NCBI GenBank assembly: GCA_963793465.1
Contig: CAWCAJ010000012.1
Location: 186,001 to 250,000 of the forward strand
Direction of reading: 5' to 3'
From: CAJQPP01 sp963793465
GTDB taxonomy: Bacteria; Planctomycetota; Planctomycetia; Pirellulales; Pirellulaceae
DNA: 64,000 nucleotides
In this document: in pieces, positions 35,830-45,838 of the stretch
Layout of the letters: each line of letters starts with the position of its first letter
Position numbering within the stretch: position 1 is the stretch's first letter
Notes under the pieces: model-generated
The model's database searches: none
What the model was told of the DNA's origin: nothing
The model's input: the letters and a program-made list of their open reading frames with translations, nothing else
Position numbers and translations under genes: made by a program

Positions 35830-36924
35830 ATGCGAAATCCAGTCAATTCCTTTTGCGTCCTTTTCGCATTCCTTTGTTCAACGTTATCAATACATGCGCA
35901 GGATTCATTCCAAGAATCTGCTGCAGTGGACAACGCTGTCGTCGAACAAATGAAGCTGCAGAAAATAGTCGGCGTGGCCGTCGGTATTATTTCGGATTCA
36001 AAAGTTGTCTACACCAAAGGCTATGGCTTCTCGAATCTACAAACTCGCGAGATCGTGAACGAAAGTAGTGTTTTTAACTGGGCCTCAAATTCGAAGCCCG
36101 TGATGGCTGTTGCGGCAATGCAACTTGTAGAGAGTGGCCAACTGGATCTCGACATTTCAATTAAAGAGTACCTGCCACAACTGCCTGATCACCTCGGTGT
36201 TGTGACAACCCGCCAGTTGTTATGTCATCAAAGCGGAATCCCGCACTACTCTAACGGTCGAATTGTTCCTTCGGGGAAACGTATCGCTGCACGACAGGAA
36301 ATTGATCCATTCCATTCAATCCATCGCTTTGCGCTTTCCCCCTTGATTTTCAGACCAGGCTCAAAAACTGATTACTCGTCATACGCATATGTCCTTTTGT
36401 CTGCCGTGGTTCAAGCTGCCGGGGAGAAAAAAATTGAAATACAGCTCTTGGAACGAATCGGGCAACCACTCGATCTGCAGTCCTTTCAACTTGACCTTCC
36501 TTTCAATGGTCAGAAACACTGGGTTACAGGTTTCAAAATTTCAGACGGTGTACCGCAACCGGTAGAAGACCATGCTCACTTCTGGAAACATGGGGCGGGA
36601 GGCTACAAATCTGATGTCCGCGATTTTGCAAAGTTTGCTAATGCACTGGCCAGCAATCAACTGATTGACGAAAACACAACCAAGAAAATGTGGACAAATC
36701 AAGACATGCCTGATGGTACGAAGTCAAACTACGGCTTGGGCGTTGTGGTTGAGGGCGAGGGGCGTTCACTAAAGATCTCTCACAACGGATCGCAAGATGA
36801 AACCAGGACGCGAATGGTTCTCTACCCAAATCAGGGTCATGGCATCGTTGTTATGTGTAATACTCAAGGCGCAGAGCCGGGTCGAATATCGACGGCAATT
36901 TATTCCGCAATGAGCAACAGATAA
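35830..36924 (+). CDS. Secreted serine hydrolase, beta-lactamase/class C family
   Basis: 364 residues from MRNPVNSFCVLF with a signal peptide ending IHAQ. The PF00144 fold is shown by the SxxK catalytic motif SNSK (in NWASNSKPVMAVAA), the YSS-type tyrosine motif DYSSYAYVLLS and a C-terminal HNGS strand replacing KTG. Such proteins are esterases, D-amino-acid peptidases or penicillin-binding homologues; true beta-lactamase activity is not implied. The longer frame to 35710 overlaps the IS110 remnant and is not used. AT-richer than core genes. Confidence 0.87.
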   Translation: MRNPVNSFCVLFAFLCSTLSIHAQDSFQESAAVDNAVVEQMKLQKIVGVAVGIISDSKVVYTKGYGFSNLQTREIVNESSVFNWASNSKPVMAVAAMQLVESGQLDLDISIKEYLPQLPDHLGVVTTRQLLCHQSGIPHYSNGRIVPSGKRIAARQEIDPFHSIHRFALSPLIFRPGSKTDYSSYAYVLLSAVVQAAGEKKIEIQLLERIGQPLDLQSFQLDLPFNGQKHWVTGFKISDGVPQPVEDHAHFWKHGAGGYKSDVRDFAKFANALASNQLIDENTTKKMWTNQDMPDGTKSNYGLGVVVEGEGRSLKISHNGSQDETRTRMVLYPNQGHGIVVMCNTQGAEPGRISTAIYSAMSNR

Positions 36925-36948
36925 ATCGGGCAAGTAGCTTGATAACTG

Positions 36949-37101
36949 ATGACACAACCGACTTTCGACCACGAACGCCTCGATGTTTATCGCCTCTCGA
37001 TCGACTACGTTGCCTTCTCATACCAGATCGCCAAAGGACTGACCGGAATCAATCGGCCGGCTCGTGATGCGTGCGGCTTCCTATGCCGCGACGGCTCGTG
37101 A
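36949..37101 (+). pseudogene. Truncated four-helix-bundle (S23/IVP-type) protein
   Basis: 50 codons matching the start of four-helix-bundle proteins related to 23S rRNA intervening-sequence proteins (PF05635): FDHERLDVYRLSIDYVAF and YQIAKGLTGINRPARDA. Normal length is about 120 residues; the rest is missing and the frame ends at 37101. Confidence 0.65.
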
Positions 37102-37196
37102 TAGAGGATGGAAGTGAAGTGCAACTCGAAAAACAACAGCTCACCCCCGCGGACTGGGAGGAGGTGAAAAACCGGATCAACCGTTGGCGTAAATGA
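37102..37196 (+). pseudogene. 3' tail of an unrelated small gene
   Basis: In another frame the sequence reads VQLEKQQLTPADWEEVKNRI and then NRWRK before a stop at 37196, which looks like the C-terminus of a small helical protein joined to the truncated four-helix-bundle gene. Family not recognised; low certainty. Confidence 0.3.
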
Positions 37197-37409
37197 GCAA
37201 GGAGTTCATCCAGAGAGGGCGGCCTTCTAGACCTGACCTTGCCAATTCGGCAAAGTAAACGCTCGTATCCCATGGAACAACTTTTAGGGAGCACTTCAGT
37301 CGTTCTTTGCCCCAGGTACGCGTGCCGCGGTGCTGATTGCGAGCACGAAGAAGTCGGGTTTCCAAACCACAGACCCAATCGTGCGATAAAGCAGGTTCCA
37401 GTCTTGAGA

Positions 37410-37829
37410 ATGGAGAATCCATCGTCCATTCTCGGTGACGACATTTTTTTAGCTTCAACACCCGAGGTAGTACCCATCCCCCACCCGGTCGTCCATTTCG
37501 ACATTGGCTGTAAGGACAAAGAGCAATCTCGCGACTTTTATCAGACGGTATTCGATTGGAAAGTCGAGCCCTATGGTCCAATGTCCTACAAATTTGATAC
37601 CGGAGTTTCCCGCGGAATCCAGGGCTTCACAACGGCGCTGGGTCACGAACCCCACAACTACGTGATGTTCTACGTTGAGGTTGACGATATCGCGAAAAAA
37701 TCAGCTGCAATCGTGGCGTCCGGCGGACAGATTGTGGTACCCGAAACTCAGGTGCCCGGTTCTGGTTCATTTGCATGGTGCAAAGACCCTGCCGGGAATC
37801 TGTTCGGCCTATGGAAAGCGGCAGCTTGA
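37410..37829 (+). CDS. VOC-superfamily protein
   Basis: About 139 residues from the ATG at 37410. Two VOC modules: PHPVVHFDIGCKDKEQSRDF and an NYVMFYVEVDDI repeat, ending WCKDPAGNLFGLWK. A His (VVHFDI) and Asp/Glu at the metal positions are plausible. The 5' end is uncertain: the frame runs to 37239 but that part looks non-coding, and the domain proper starts at VVPIPHP. Function unknown. Confidence 0.75.
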   Translation: MENPSSILGDDIFLASTPEVVPIPHPVVHFDIGCKDKEQSRDFYQTVFDWKVEPYGPMSYKFDTGVSRGIQGFTTALGHEPHNYVMFYVEVDDIAKKSAAIVASGGQIVVPETQVPGSGSFAWCKDPAGNLFGLWKAAA

Positions 37830-38428
37830 GATCCAAAAAAGCCAGGCAGTCGGGTGCCACTTGCTGGCTTGCCCAGCAGTGCCGCTGTGAATCCAGCTTG
37901 GTCCATTCAATTCCAATCTGACAGGCCACCAGGCCATTCCGGGTTTCTATGCACGAGGGTAAGGGGGAAGCCAGTGCCCCTTTTCGGGTGGTTGCTCGGC
38001 ATTTGTTGCGGGTTGCCAGTCACGCTCCGCTTAGCAGTCCCCTTGCTCAACAAGGTCAGCCACTTTTTCTTCAGGCCAGCGGTTTCACCTTCGCGACGAC
38101 TGGCGACGGCGACAGCGATCCCGCTTCAAACGCCGATTCCGGGGACGTTGAAACCGCCCCGGAATGATGGGTTCCGGCTCCAGACTCCCTGGTTTGGGAA
38201 TTCACCCAAGCCAAATGACAGCAGTTATCAAATAATCTCAGGTTTGGTGAAAGTTTGCCGGTCAGGAGGTCGATACCGATTCTAACGATCCTGACAGGCT
38301 CTGCTTCAGCGGCTGTTCGGATGGTTAAAGGGGGGCTTTTTTCAGATGGCGTATGCCATTTGATTCGGTCGTTGCTGGACGTTTCCGGCTGCGACCAACC
38401 AAAGCCAACTACAGGTACCGGAAGTCCC
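37830..38428. repeat. Intergenic gap holding dispersed palindromic repeat, copy 2
   Basis: 599 bases before the TolC-like gene. The repeat core GTGCCACTTGCTGG...CCCAGCAGTG lies at 37854-37881 and is followed by AATCCAGC and TTCCAATCTGACAGGCCACC, also seen after copy 3. No conserved ORF recognised in the rest. Confidence 0.6.
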
Positions 38429-40768
38429 ATGACCAACCGCGCCCCCCAATTCTTTGCCGTTTTCGCCTGCTTTACGATGCTAGTGGGATGTCAACCCCAT
38501 CGACCTTCGTATTTGCGTGATACGGGTGATCTGAATTATTACGTCGATCAGGCCACGGATATCGACTATCCCGATCTGGCCACGCCGATGTTGGATGAAG
38601 TCACTCAATCGTTGCCGCCGATTACCAATTCGGAGGCTCGGTTTGACTCGTTCTGGGACCTCAGCCTGGAAGATGCGGTGGCCATCGCTTTGCAGAACAG
38701 CAAGGTGATTCGGGGTTATGGAACGCCAGGTCTGCAGGGTAACCGGGTGGCCGCCGGTATCGACAACATGGCCAACGGTCCCAACGGAGCCGGTACCATT
38801 TATGACGTGGCGGTCCGCGAATCCGAGCCCGGGTTCATCGGAACCCCGGGTCAAATCAACCCGGCCGGTTCGCTGATTTCCAACACCGCCCTGGACACCA
38901 ACCAGGGCGTGGAAGCTGCCCTGGCCGAATTTGATGCTCAATTCACTTCCAATCTGGGTTGGATTCGTACGGATCAACCCAATAACGTGACTGGCGACGC
39001 CGGACAGATCGTGGCCGGTTTCATTGTGGACCGAAACACGGTCAACTGGACATCGCAATTGGCCAAAAAGGCGGCCAATGGAACTCAGATGTTCGCACGG
39101 AATGTCAACAGTTACACGCGTGACAATCCCTTGACGCAGTCGGGAATTCAGGCCCTGAACAGCGTCTATCAAACGGCTCTGGAATTGGAAGTCCGTCAGC
39201 CTTTGCTGCGTGGCCGAGGTGCCTTCGTCAACCGCATGCCCGTGGTGATTTCCCGGATCAATACCGACCAGACGGTCGCCAACTTCGAGTCGGTGATGCA
39301 GAACATGGTTACCAACGTGGAGATTCGATACTGGGACCTGCATTGTGCCTACCGCAACGTGCAGACAGCCAAGGCCGGTCGCGATGCAGCACTGGATACT
39401 CATCGTTACGTGAAAGAGAACTTTGAGTCCGGAAAGTTGGCCAGGCAAGACGAGTCACAGGCGCGGGGGCAATATTTCTTCTTTCGCAGCCAGGTGGAGC
39501 AGGCCTGGTCCGAACTGCTGCAGGCCGAAACCAATCTGCGTTGGTTGCTGGGCGTGGCGTCGACCGACGGAAAACTGATTCGTCCCATCGACGAACCAAC
39601 GAAAGCCAAGATTGCCTTTGACTATTACCAGGCCATGGATGAGGCCCTGCTGTATCGACCCGAATTGCGTCAGGAGCGCTGGGAAGTCAAGAAACGTGAA
39701 CTGGCATGCCAGTATTCCAAGAACGCCTTGTTACCGAACCTGAATGCATCCGCTTTGTACCGCTGGTTGGGACTGGGTGATCAATTCGCCAACTACGATG
39801 GAAACGCTCCCAGTTTTTCCAATCCGGGGTCCGGAGCGCTCAACGAGTTGTTTGATGGCCGTTACCAGGAATTTGCCCTGAATCTGGATTTCGGTATGCC
39901 AGTGGGGTACCGACGCGAGTTGGCCAATGTGCGAAACGCCCAGTTGAAATTGGCTCGTGAGCTGGCGCGGCTGGAAGATATGGAGCTGGATGTGGAACGC
40001 GAAATCACCCAGGCCCTGCAAGCCCTGGAAGCCAACTATCAATTGGCACAAGTCAACTTTAACAGCTGGGCTGCCTACTCCACCGAGCTGGAGACTCGCC
40101 AGCAGCTGGTTACGGCGGGCAAGGAATCTGTCTTCTTCCTGCTGGATGCACAACGCAGCCGGGCCCAGGGGGAAGCTCAGTACTACCAGGCCATCTGCGA
40201 GTACAACAAAATGATTGCCCTGATCCACCGACGCAAAGGCACCATCCTGGCCTACAGCAACATCGACCTGTCGGAAGGCCCCTGGCCCAACAAAGCCTAT
40301 GGTGATGCTGCCGAATATGCTCGCAAACGAAGTGCCTCCAAACCCATGAATTTCGGATTCACCCGTCCTCAAGTGATCAGCCAGGGACCGATTTATCCAC
40401 CGACTCAAGAAGCTCAAATCCTGTCCCAGGAACCGACCTATACGGCCCCGGAAGTGTATTACAACGACGCCCCATGGGGACCTGAAGAAGTTCCCGCCCA
40501 AGAGGCACCCAACCAGGCACCCCAGCTGGACAACCTGCCCGAACCCACGCCGGCTGTTCCCTCACCCCAGGATACGTTCGTACCTTCGCAAACGAATCAT
40601 CGGGGAGTCGTCCACCCGAACCAGATGCGGCAAGCCGCCGTGCCACCCGGGCCTGCCAACGTGAACTGGCAGAAGTTTGGAATGTCCAACCCGGCCGCCG
40701 CCGGGGCCCCAACATCGACGCGAGCCGTCATACGTCAAGTCAACTACGAAGAACCTGTGCAACGCTAA
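38429..40768 (+). CDS. TolC-family outer-membrane lipoprotein
   Basis: 779 residues, an outer-membrane efflux/secretion channel subunit (OEP, PF02321). The start at 38429 gives a lipoprotein signal with lipobox LVGC, and GGAAG lies upstream; the longer frame to 38255 is rejected. Two OEP repeats are visible with long coiled helices (e.g. LDTHRYVKENFESGKLARQD and ELARLEDMELDVEREITQAL) and the domain start FWDLSLEDAVAIALQNS. A proline/glutamine-rich C-terminal tail of about 150 residues is a planctomycete feature. No inner-membrane pump or adaptor gene is adjacent. Confidence 0.88.
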   Translation: MTNRAPQFFAVFACFTMLVGCQPHRPSYLRDTGDLNYYVDQATDIDYPDLATPMLDEVTQSLPPITNSEARFDSFWDLSLEDAVAIALQNSKVIRGYGTPGLQGNRVAAGIDNMANGPNGAGTIYDVAVRESEPGFIGTPGQINPAGSLISNTALDTNQGVEAALAEFDAQFTSNLGWIRTDQPNNVTGDAGQIVAGFIVDRNTVNWTSQLAKKAANGTQMFARNVNSYTRDNPLTQSGIQALNSVYQTALELEVRQPLLRGRGAFVNRMPVVISRINTDQTVANFESVMQNMVTNVEIRYWDLHCAYRNVQTAKAGRDAALDTHRYVKENFESGKLARQDESQARGQYFFFRSQVEQAWSELLQAETNLRWLLGVASTDGKLIRPIDEPTKAKIAFDYYQAMDEALLYRPELRQERWEVKKRELACQYSKNALLPNLNASALYRWLGLGDQFANYDGNAPSFSNPGSGALNELFDGRYQEFALNLDFGMPVGYRRELANVRNAQLKLARELARLEDMELDVEREITQALQALEANYQLAQVNFNSWAAYSTELETRQQLVTAGKESVFFLLDAQRSRAQGEAQYYQAICEYNKMIALIHRRKGTILAYSNIDLSEGPWPNKAYGDAAEYARKRSASKPMNFGFTRPQVISQGPIYPPTQEAQILSQEPTYTAPEVYYNDAPWGPEEVPAQEAPNQAPQLDNLPEPTPAVPSPQDTFVPSQTNHRGVVHPNQMRQAAVPPGPANVNWQKFGMSNPAAAGAPTSTRAVIRQVNYEEPVQR

Positions 40769-40922
40769 AACGATTTGCGGGGAAACGTCAGGATTGCCAG
40801 CAAGCTTGGGCCAGCCTATGGATTCGAGTTCAAGTCGGTCAGGAACAGACACGAATTCCCCGCAAACAACCGTTTCGCAAACGCTCTGGATTTATCACCC
40901 TCAGTCAAATCGGTAAACTCAC

Positions 40923-41285
40923 ATGTCACGTTGGAAAATCATCCTGTTACTGATCCTGGGTCCGGTCATTTGGAGCGGCTGTTCGATGTGCTGCGGTCCG
41001 TACGATTACGAGTACCCGATGCTGAACAATTCCCGCTATCCGCGGTTGAATCCCGAATATGGTCGCGTGGGATCCGTTTTCTCGGACCCGAATGTCGCGG
41101 CTGGTTCCACCGCCAAGACCAACTCAGACCTGCCCAGGGAATCTGATACGCTGGATAAACTGGAATTGGACGATCCCGATTGGAACCTGGACGCCGAACC
41201 CGACTCAGATACGCCACCGCTAACGGTACCACCCTCAGGTGGCAACATTGATACCAGTGCCGGAAACTTTCGCGGCTGGCGATAG
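40923..41285 (+). CDS. Small acidic lipoprotein
   Basis: 120 residues with a lipoprotein signal (IILLLILGPVIWSGC, lipobox WSGC) and a disordered acidic mature part (DKLELDDPDWNLDAEPDSD). It follows the TolC-like gene by 154 bases on the same strand and may be its companion. No known family. Confidence 0.72.
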   Translation: MSRWKIILLLILGPVIWSGCSMCCGPYDYEYPMLNNSRYPRLNPEYGRVGSVFSDPNVAAGSTAKTNSDLPRESDTLDKLELDDPDWNLDAEPDSDTPPLTVPPSGGNIDTSAGNFRGWR

Positions 41286-41464
41286 ACGGCCTCTCCTGCC
41301 TGCAGCCTAGCATGGAGCCGTCTGATTTGCGGAGCTGCGACGCCTGAAGTCCGCATCCATTACCAGAACAGTTGGCGCTGCCTCCCGGGATCACACCCGG
41401 GGGGATTTTTTTTGGCATCGCGTCAAGACACATCCCATCCGCGTCTGTCGCACCCCAAGCACCC

Positions 41465-42207
41465 TCAGTCAATTGCCGCCATCTTGGCAATCAGATCTGC
41501 GGCATACGTGATTCCCAGCTGGGGAATCGTATGTTGACCGTGAAATGGCAGGAATTGCGTCTTGATCCCATGGGAATCGAACAGGTCTCTCAACAGCTCC
41601 GCACCGGCGAAGGGCAGAATAGGATCGAATTCCCCATGTGACTGAACCACCTGCAATCCTGCTTTACCTTTCGCCAACCTGGTCCACTCGGGTTCATTCA
41701 AGAGGGATCCTGACCAGACAATCAACCCACCCACCCGCTGCGGCAGGGCCAGACAGACGTCGGTCGCCAACATGGCTCCTTGAGAAAACCCGCCCAGCAC
41801 CAGTTGTTGGTAATCGACACCGGCTTGGGTCGTCTGCTGCGACAAGAGTGCGATAATTTGATGCCGACGTTTTTCCAGCAAATCTGGTTTATCGTTCCGC
41901 AAATCCCGCACGCTCACCGGATTCCATCATGGACTGCAGCTTGATCATGTCGATCGGCCACCAGGCTCGTGAGTCGTACATGCCCGTGGGATCCATTTGA
42001 ATGGGGGCTGCCGGAAATACGAATCGCACATGGGCCAATTCGCCGGGACGGGCTGCGAACAACTCAGCCGCACAAGGCACGAGGTCCTCGCCCGGGGCCC
42101 CAAAACCATGACACAAGACGACGACGCCCCGAATCTGCTTCGCTGCAGCCCGGCCCGTCCACGATTACACAATCCAATTCTCCACTGCGTTGACGCGTCA
42201 GAGACAA
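41465..42207 (-). CDS. Phospholipase/carboxylesterase-family alpha/beta hydrolase (two frameshifts)
   Basis: Esterase of PF02230. Fragments in three frames align in order: LDCVIVDGPGC (from about 42180), VVLCHGFGAPGEDLVPCAAE (oxyanion region), MYDSRAWWPIDM, then VRDLRNDKPDLLEKRR, the nucleophile LVLGGFSQGAML (GxSxG), the acid region HGEFDPILPFA and the final His in LPFHGQHTI. Frame changes are needed near 42110 and near 41900 (an extra C in GGTGAGCGTGCGG). With both corrected it is about 245 residues. A TTG at 42207 is a possible start. Either two sequence errors or a young pseudogene. Confidence 0.75.
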
Positions 42208-42244
42208 GCTATCTTTCGACAATGGAGGGCTCCGCCAGGTTGAG

Positions 42245-43045
42245 TTACGAATTTTCCGAGTGGGGTGGGTGAGTCTGGGCCGCGAAACGAAATCCGCCAT
42301 TGACACACAGGACCTGACCATTGACGAAGTTCGCCGCATCACTGGCCAGGAATTCGGCAACCGCGGCAACATCTTCGGGTTGTCCCCAACGATCCGCCAG
42401 AGATTCTCGACGCGCCCGTTCCTGCCAGGCAGCCGAGGCCTGGCGACCCCAGTCTGTCTGAATCCAGCCGGGTGCGATGCAATTGACACGCACGCCAGGT
42501 GCCAACGACTGCGCCAAGCTCCGCGAACAAGCCATGATAGCGCCTTTCGAGGCCGCGAACATTTCGCCGCTGTCGCCCGCCATGCCGTGGTTGGCTTGAT
42601 CCCAGCCAATGTTGATAATGCTGTGGCGTCCGGGATCCCGGGCGTTCCTGGCAAGCATCCTGCCGCCAATCTCACGAGACAACAACAGCGTGGCGACGAC
42701 GTCAACCTGCAAAACCTCATTCAGTCGGCTGGCAAAATCCTGCTCGGCCAACGCTCCGGTCAAGACATCGGCACCCGCATTATTGACCCAACAATCGACG
42801 TTCCCACGCCAATCCCAGCAACGTTGCACGAACTCCGGCAATTGATCGGTCTCTTTGAAATCCTGTAACAAGGCAAGCCCGCGTCGGCCCTCGGATTCCA
42901 CTTCCGCCACCACCTGCTCTGCGGCCCCTTGCCGGTGACCGGCATGTACAATCACATCAAAACCGGATTGGGCCAAACGCAGGGCAATGGCTCGACCAAT
43001 CCCGGACGAACCACCTGTGACCACCGCTACCTTATGGGACATCAT
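42245..43045 (-). CDS. SDR-family oxidoreductase lacking the catalytic Tyr and Ser
   Basis: 266-residue Rossmann-fold short-chain dehydrogenase (FabG-like). TGGSSGIGRA is the NAD(P) glycine motif and NNAGAD the structural NNAG. At the active site the usual YxxxK reads FAASK, so the tyrosine is Phe, and the serine strand reads IINIGWDQA without Ser. C-terminal signature RVNCIAPGWIQTD and VNGQVLCVNGG are normal. The enzyme is probably not a classical dehydrogenase. Its start overlaps the end of the PQQ-propeller gene by 14 bases, suggesting co-translation. Confidence 0.85.
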   Translation of the reverse strand: MMSHKVAVVTGGSSGIGRAIALRLAQSGFDVIVHAGHRQGAAEQVVAEVESEGRRGLALLQDFKETDQLPEFVQRCWDWRGNVDCWVNNAGADVLTGALAEQDFASRLNEVLQVDVVATLLLSREIGGRMLARNARDPGRHSIINIGWDQANHGMAGDSGEMFAASKGAIMACSRSLAQSLAPGVRVNCIAPGWIQTDWGRQASAAWQERARRESLADRWGQPEDVAAVAEFLASDAANFVNGQVLCVNGGFRFAAQTHPPHSENS

Positions 43046-44687
43046 TCACCCTGAAACAGGCCATCTCGATATCACTCCGCACCAGAATGTATCGATCGTA
43101 CGCGCAAAACGTATTCCAACAGACCCCGCTGACCGTCTTGATTTCTCCCAATTCCTGATAGGAATCGGCCGAGGCCTCGACCAAATGCAAAACGCCGTCT
43201 TCGGCATGCACTATTAACTTGTCGCCGACCATCAATAACTGGCCGTGACCGAAACGGCCCTTCTTCCAGACACGTTTCCCCGTCTCCAGATCAACGCACT
43301 CCAAAATGCCGTCGGAGAGGGCAAACGCGTAAGGCCCCCGCACGATCGCGCTGGTCAGTTTGGTTTTCAACACACGACTGTTTTTCCAAACCGACTCAGC
43401 AGAGAAACCACTCTGCTCGGCAACTTCAATCAACTCTCCCCCCACGCCGTAGCCTTTGCTTAACAGCAAGCGATTGGAACCGACCGCCACTGCTTGCGAC
43501 GTATTGGCGTCGGCGTCAGAGTTCCCAGCCCATGGAAACGTCCACAGGACGGTGCCCTCCGTGGGGTCGTGTCCCGCTACCGTGGATTCATTGACAACCA
43601 CAACTTGTTGCCGCCCGGCCAGTTCCAGCAGGACAGGGGACGCATAACTGATCCCATCATCGCCGGCTTTCCAAACCAGCGAGCCGTCCCTGCGGTTGAA
43701 CGCCAGCAGCGAGACCTGTTTGCCATCCAGCGGTCCCCCTCCCGGGACAACCACCAGTTCATTGACAATCAGGGGTGAGTTGGCACGACCCCAGATCACC
43801 TTGGAGGCTTCTGTTTGCACCTGAAGCCCGCGGGAGTCCGTGGCGGACTGCAAGGGGATGCCCAACAGTTCACAGAGATCCTGTTGCCAGATCAAATTTC
43901 CCGAGTCCGCTGCTAAACAAACCAACATCCCGTTGGCTCCCAGGGCATAGACACGGTCTTCATGCAACGTCGGGGTGGCGCGGGGTCCTGGCCCGCCCAA
44001 CGGATCCTGGTGTCGGCGGGCCTGTCGCCAAATCCAAGCCAGCGATCCGGACTCGATTTCGTAACAAGTCACGCATTCATGATTGCCACGTTGTTCCATG
44101 GTAATCGCGTAGCCATTGCGGGCTACGAATCCGGACCAACCTTCGCCGATGTCCTGTCGGTATAAACGCTGTAACTTGCCAATCGACTGCAAGGGAACTG
44201 CAAAATTATCGACAACTCCATTTCGCCGGGAACCCAAATACTGAGAAAAATCACCCCTGGCCGGAACCATCAATTGAGGACGGAGGTTGCTGGCTGACTC
44301 CGCCAATACGCGGTCACCCCAGAAACGCGGTTGCCAGCGTGAGATTCGCATACCCCCGGTAAATACCGGTTGAAACAATGATACGAACCCGATCACCGCG
44401 GCCAACACCAGGATTGGCAACAGGCGTGATAATGGCCATTCGAGTTTACTGAAGAACCACAGCCAAATCACCCAACCCAAAACCAGGCAGGCAGCCACGA
44501 TGCCCGTAACAATGTTAACGATCGCGAAATCGAACTGAAAAAGCGAATCGGAGAGTTCCTTGCGGAACCAGTTGCAGACGACGAAGAGAAATATCAGCAA
44601 AAACGTGGCGACGACCAACCCCCATGGCCGCCGACCAGGACTTGCCGTTGCCTGGGAAGGCTGGCTCCCTGGATCTTGTTCGGTCAC
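43032..44687 (-). CDS. Membrane-anchored PQQ-type beta-propeller protein
   Basis: About 551 residues from the GTG at 44687 (VTEQDPGSQP). Three hydrophobic helices at the N-terminus (LVVATFLLIFLFVVCNWF, IVTGIVAACLVLGWVIWLWFF, LLPILVLAAVIGFVSLF) are followed by a propeller of outer-membrane-assembly/PQQ-like repeats (AWIWRQ, LIWQQD, LVWKAGD, VLWTFPW, RVWKKGR). It resembles the planctomycete proteins in which the propeller is periplasmic and probably binds protein rather than PQQ. The frame continues upstream to 45008, but that would overlap the divergent pyrF. Start uncertain. Confidence 0.78.
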   Translation of the reverse strand: MTEQDPGSQPSQATASPGRRPWGLVVATFLLIFLFVVCNWFRKELSDSLFQFDFAIVNIVTGIVAACLVLGWVIWLWFFSKLEWPLSRLLPILVLAAVIGFVSLFQPVFTGGMRISRWQPRFWGDRVLAESASNLRPQLMVPARGDFSQYLGSRRNGVVDNFAVPLQSIGKLQRLYRQDIGEGWSGFVARNGYAITMEQRGNHECVTCYEIESGSLAWIWRQARRHQDPLGGPGPRATPTLHEDRVYALGANGMLVCLAADSGNLIWQQDLCELLGIPLQSATDSRGLQVQTEASKVIWGRANSPLIVNELVVVPGGGPLDGKQVSLLAFNRRDGSLVWKAGDDGISYASPVLLELAGRQQVVVVNESTVAGHDPTEGTVLWTFPWAGNSDADANTSQAVAVGSNRLLLSKGYGVGGELIEVAEQSGFSAESVWKNSRVLKTKLTSAIVRGPYAFALSDGILECVDLETGKRVWKKGRFGHGQLLMVGDKLIVHAEDGVLHLVEASADSYQELGEIKTVSGVCWNTFCAYDRYILVRSDIEMACFRVNDVP

Positions 44688-44905
44688 GTCGTTCAATGAA
44701 TGCTCGGGTAAAAGGGCAGGGATCGGTGATGATTGCGGGCGGCATTGACCCGACTTTCCATGTCGATAGGATAAGCTTTCTGTTGCGATATGGCCACTTG
44801 CAATGCCGGCTGATTGTCCGCTGATTGTCCGGAAAGGCAGGTGGCTCGACTGCTCATCCTCTGATTCCCAGGCCTCCGACTCCCGCCGCTGAAGGTAACT
44901 TGCCC

Positions 44906-45838
44906 GTGACTGGTGTCCATTTTGCTGACCGATTAGGCTCGGCGATGATCGAGTGCAAAACACCCTTGATGGTCGGTATCGACCCGCGTCTGGAAAATCT
45001 GCCCCCATCGATACGTCAGGGGCTGGTCAAAACGGACCTGGTTCAGGTCGCTGCCGCTTTTGAAACCTTCGGGCGAGAGATCATCGATGTCGTCTCTCCT
45101 CTGGTGTCCGTTATCAAACCGCAGGCGGCCTTTTTTGAAATGCTGGGGCCAGCCGGAATGCAGGCTTTGGCCGGCGTCATTGACCACGCGGTGTCGCGTG
45201 GGCTGTTGGTGATTCTGGACGGCAAACGCAACGACATCGGCTCCACTGCGACCGCCTATGCCCGAGCTTACCTGGGGAGAAAGCCCCACAGTGGTTGGGG
45301 CTGTGATGCCTTGACCATCAATCCTTACATGGGTGACGACAGTCTGCAGCCCTTTATCGACCAGGCCGTCGCAACGGGCAGCGGAATATTCGCACTGGTG
45401 AAGACGTCCAACCCGGGAAGCAACACGTTTCAGGAATTGCAAACGGGCAGCAAGAGACTCTATCAACAGGTGGCGGATTGGGTGCAACGGGCGGCCCATG
45501 CAACCGCCGGCGAATCAGGCTACGGAGTGATTGGCGCCGTGGTGGGGGCGACGCATCCCGAACACTTGGCGGAATTGCGACGGTCGATGCCCAATACATT
45601 CCTGCTTATTCCCGGATTCGGGGCCCAGGGTGGAAAGGCGAGTGATATCGCTTCCGCTTTTGATGCATTGGGTGGTGGGGCAGTCGTCAACAGTTCCCGG
45701 GGCATCATCTTTGCCTACGAAAGCCCCCAATTCGCAGGGGCCGCTTGCTGGCAGGACGCCGTTTCCCAGTCGACTCGTCACGCCATTGAGCAATTGCGAG
45801 AGGCCCTGCCGCGAACGCCGTCGCCAAAAAAGTACTGA
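44906..45838 (+). CDS. pyrF: Orotidine 5'-phosphate decarboxylase (subfamily 2)
   Basis: Final step of UMP synthesis. The active-site block LVILDGKRNDIGST holds the catalytic Asp-Lys-Asp set, and the long 311-residue form with ALTINPYMGDDSLQPF and ALVKTSNPGS is the type 2 enzyme. C-terminal loop: LLIPGFGAQGGKASDI. I chose the GTG at 44906 (VTGVHFADRL) with GAAGG about ten bases upstream; the frame opens at 44825. Divergent from the propeller gene. Confidence 0.93.
   Translation: MTGVHFADRLGSAMIECKTPLMVGIDPRLENLPPSIRQGLVKTDLVQVAAAFETFGREIIDVVSPLVSVIKPQAAFFEMLGPAGMQALAGVIDHAVSRGLLVILDGKRNDIGSTATAYARAYLGRKPHSGWGCDALTINPYMGDDSLQPFIDQAVATGSGIFALVKTSNPGSNTFQELQTGSKRLYQQVADWVQRAAHATAGESGYGVIGAVVGATHPEHLAELRRSMPNTFLLIPGFGAQGGKASDIASAFDALGGGAVVNSSRGIIFAYESPQFAGAACWQDAVSQSTRHAIEQLREALPRTPSPKKY

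Noticed and set aside
43032..45008. Full-length 658-residue reading of the propeller protein from 45008
   Set aside because: The first 107 codons overlap the divergent pyrF gene and read as basic low-complexity sequence; the GTG at 44687 is closer to the first membrane helix.
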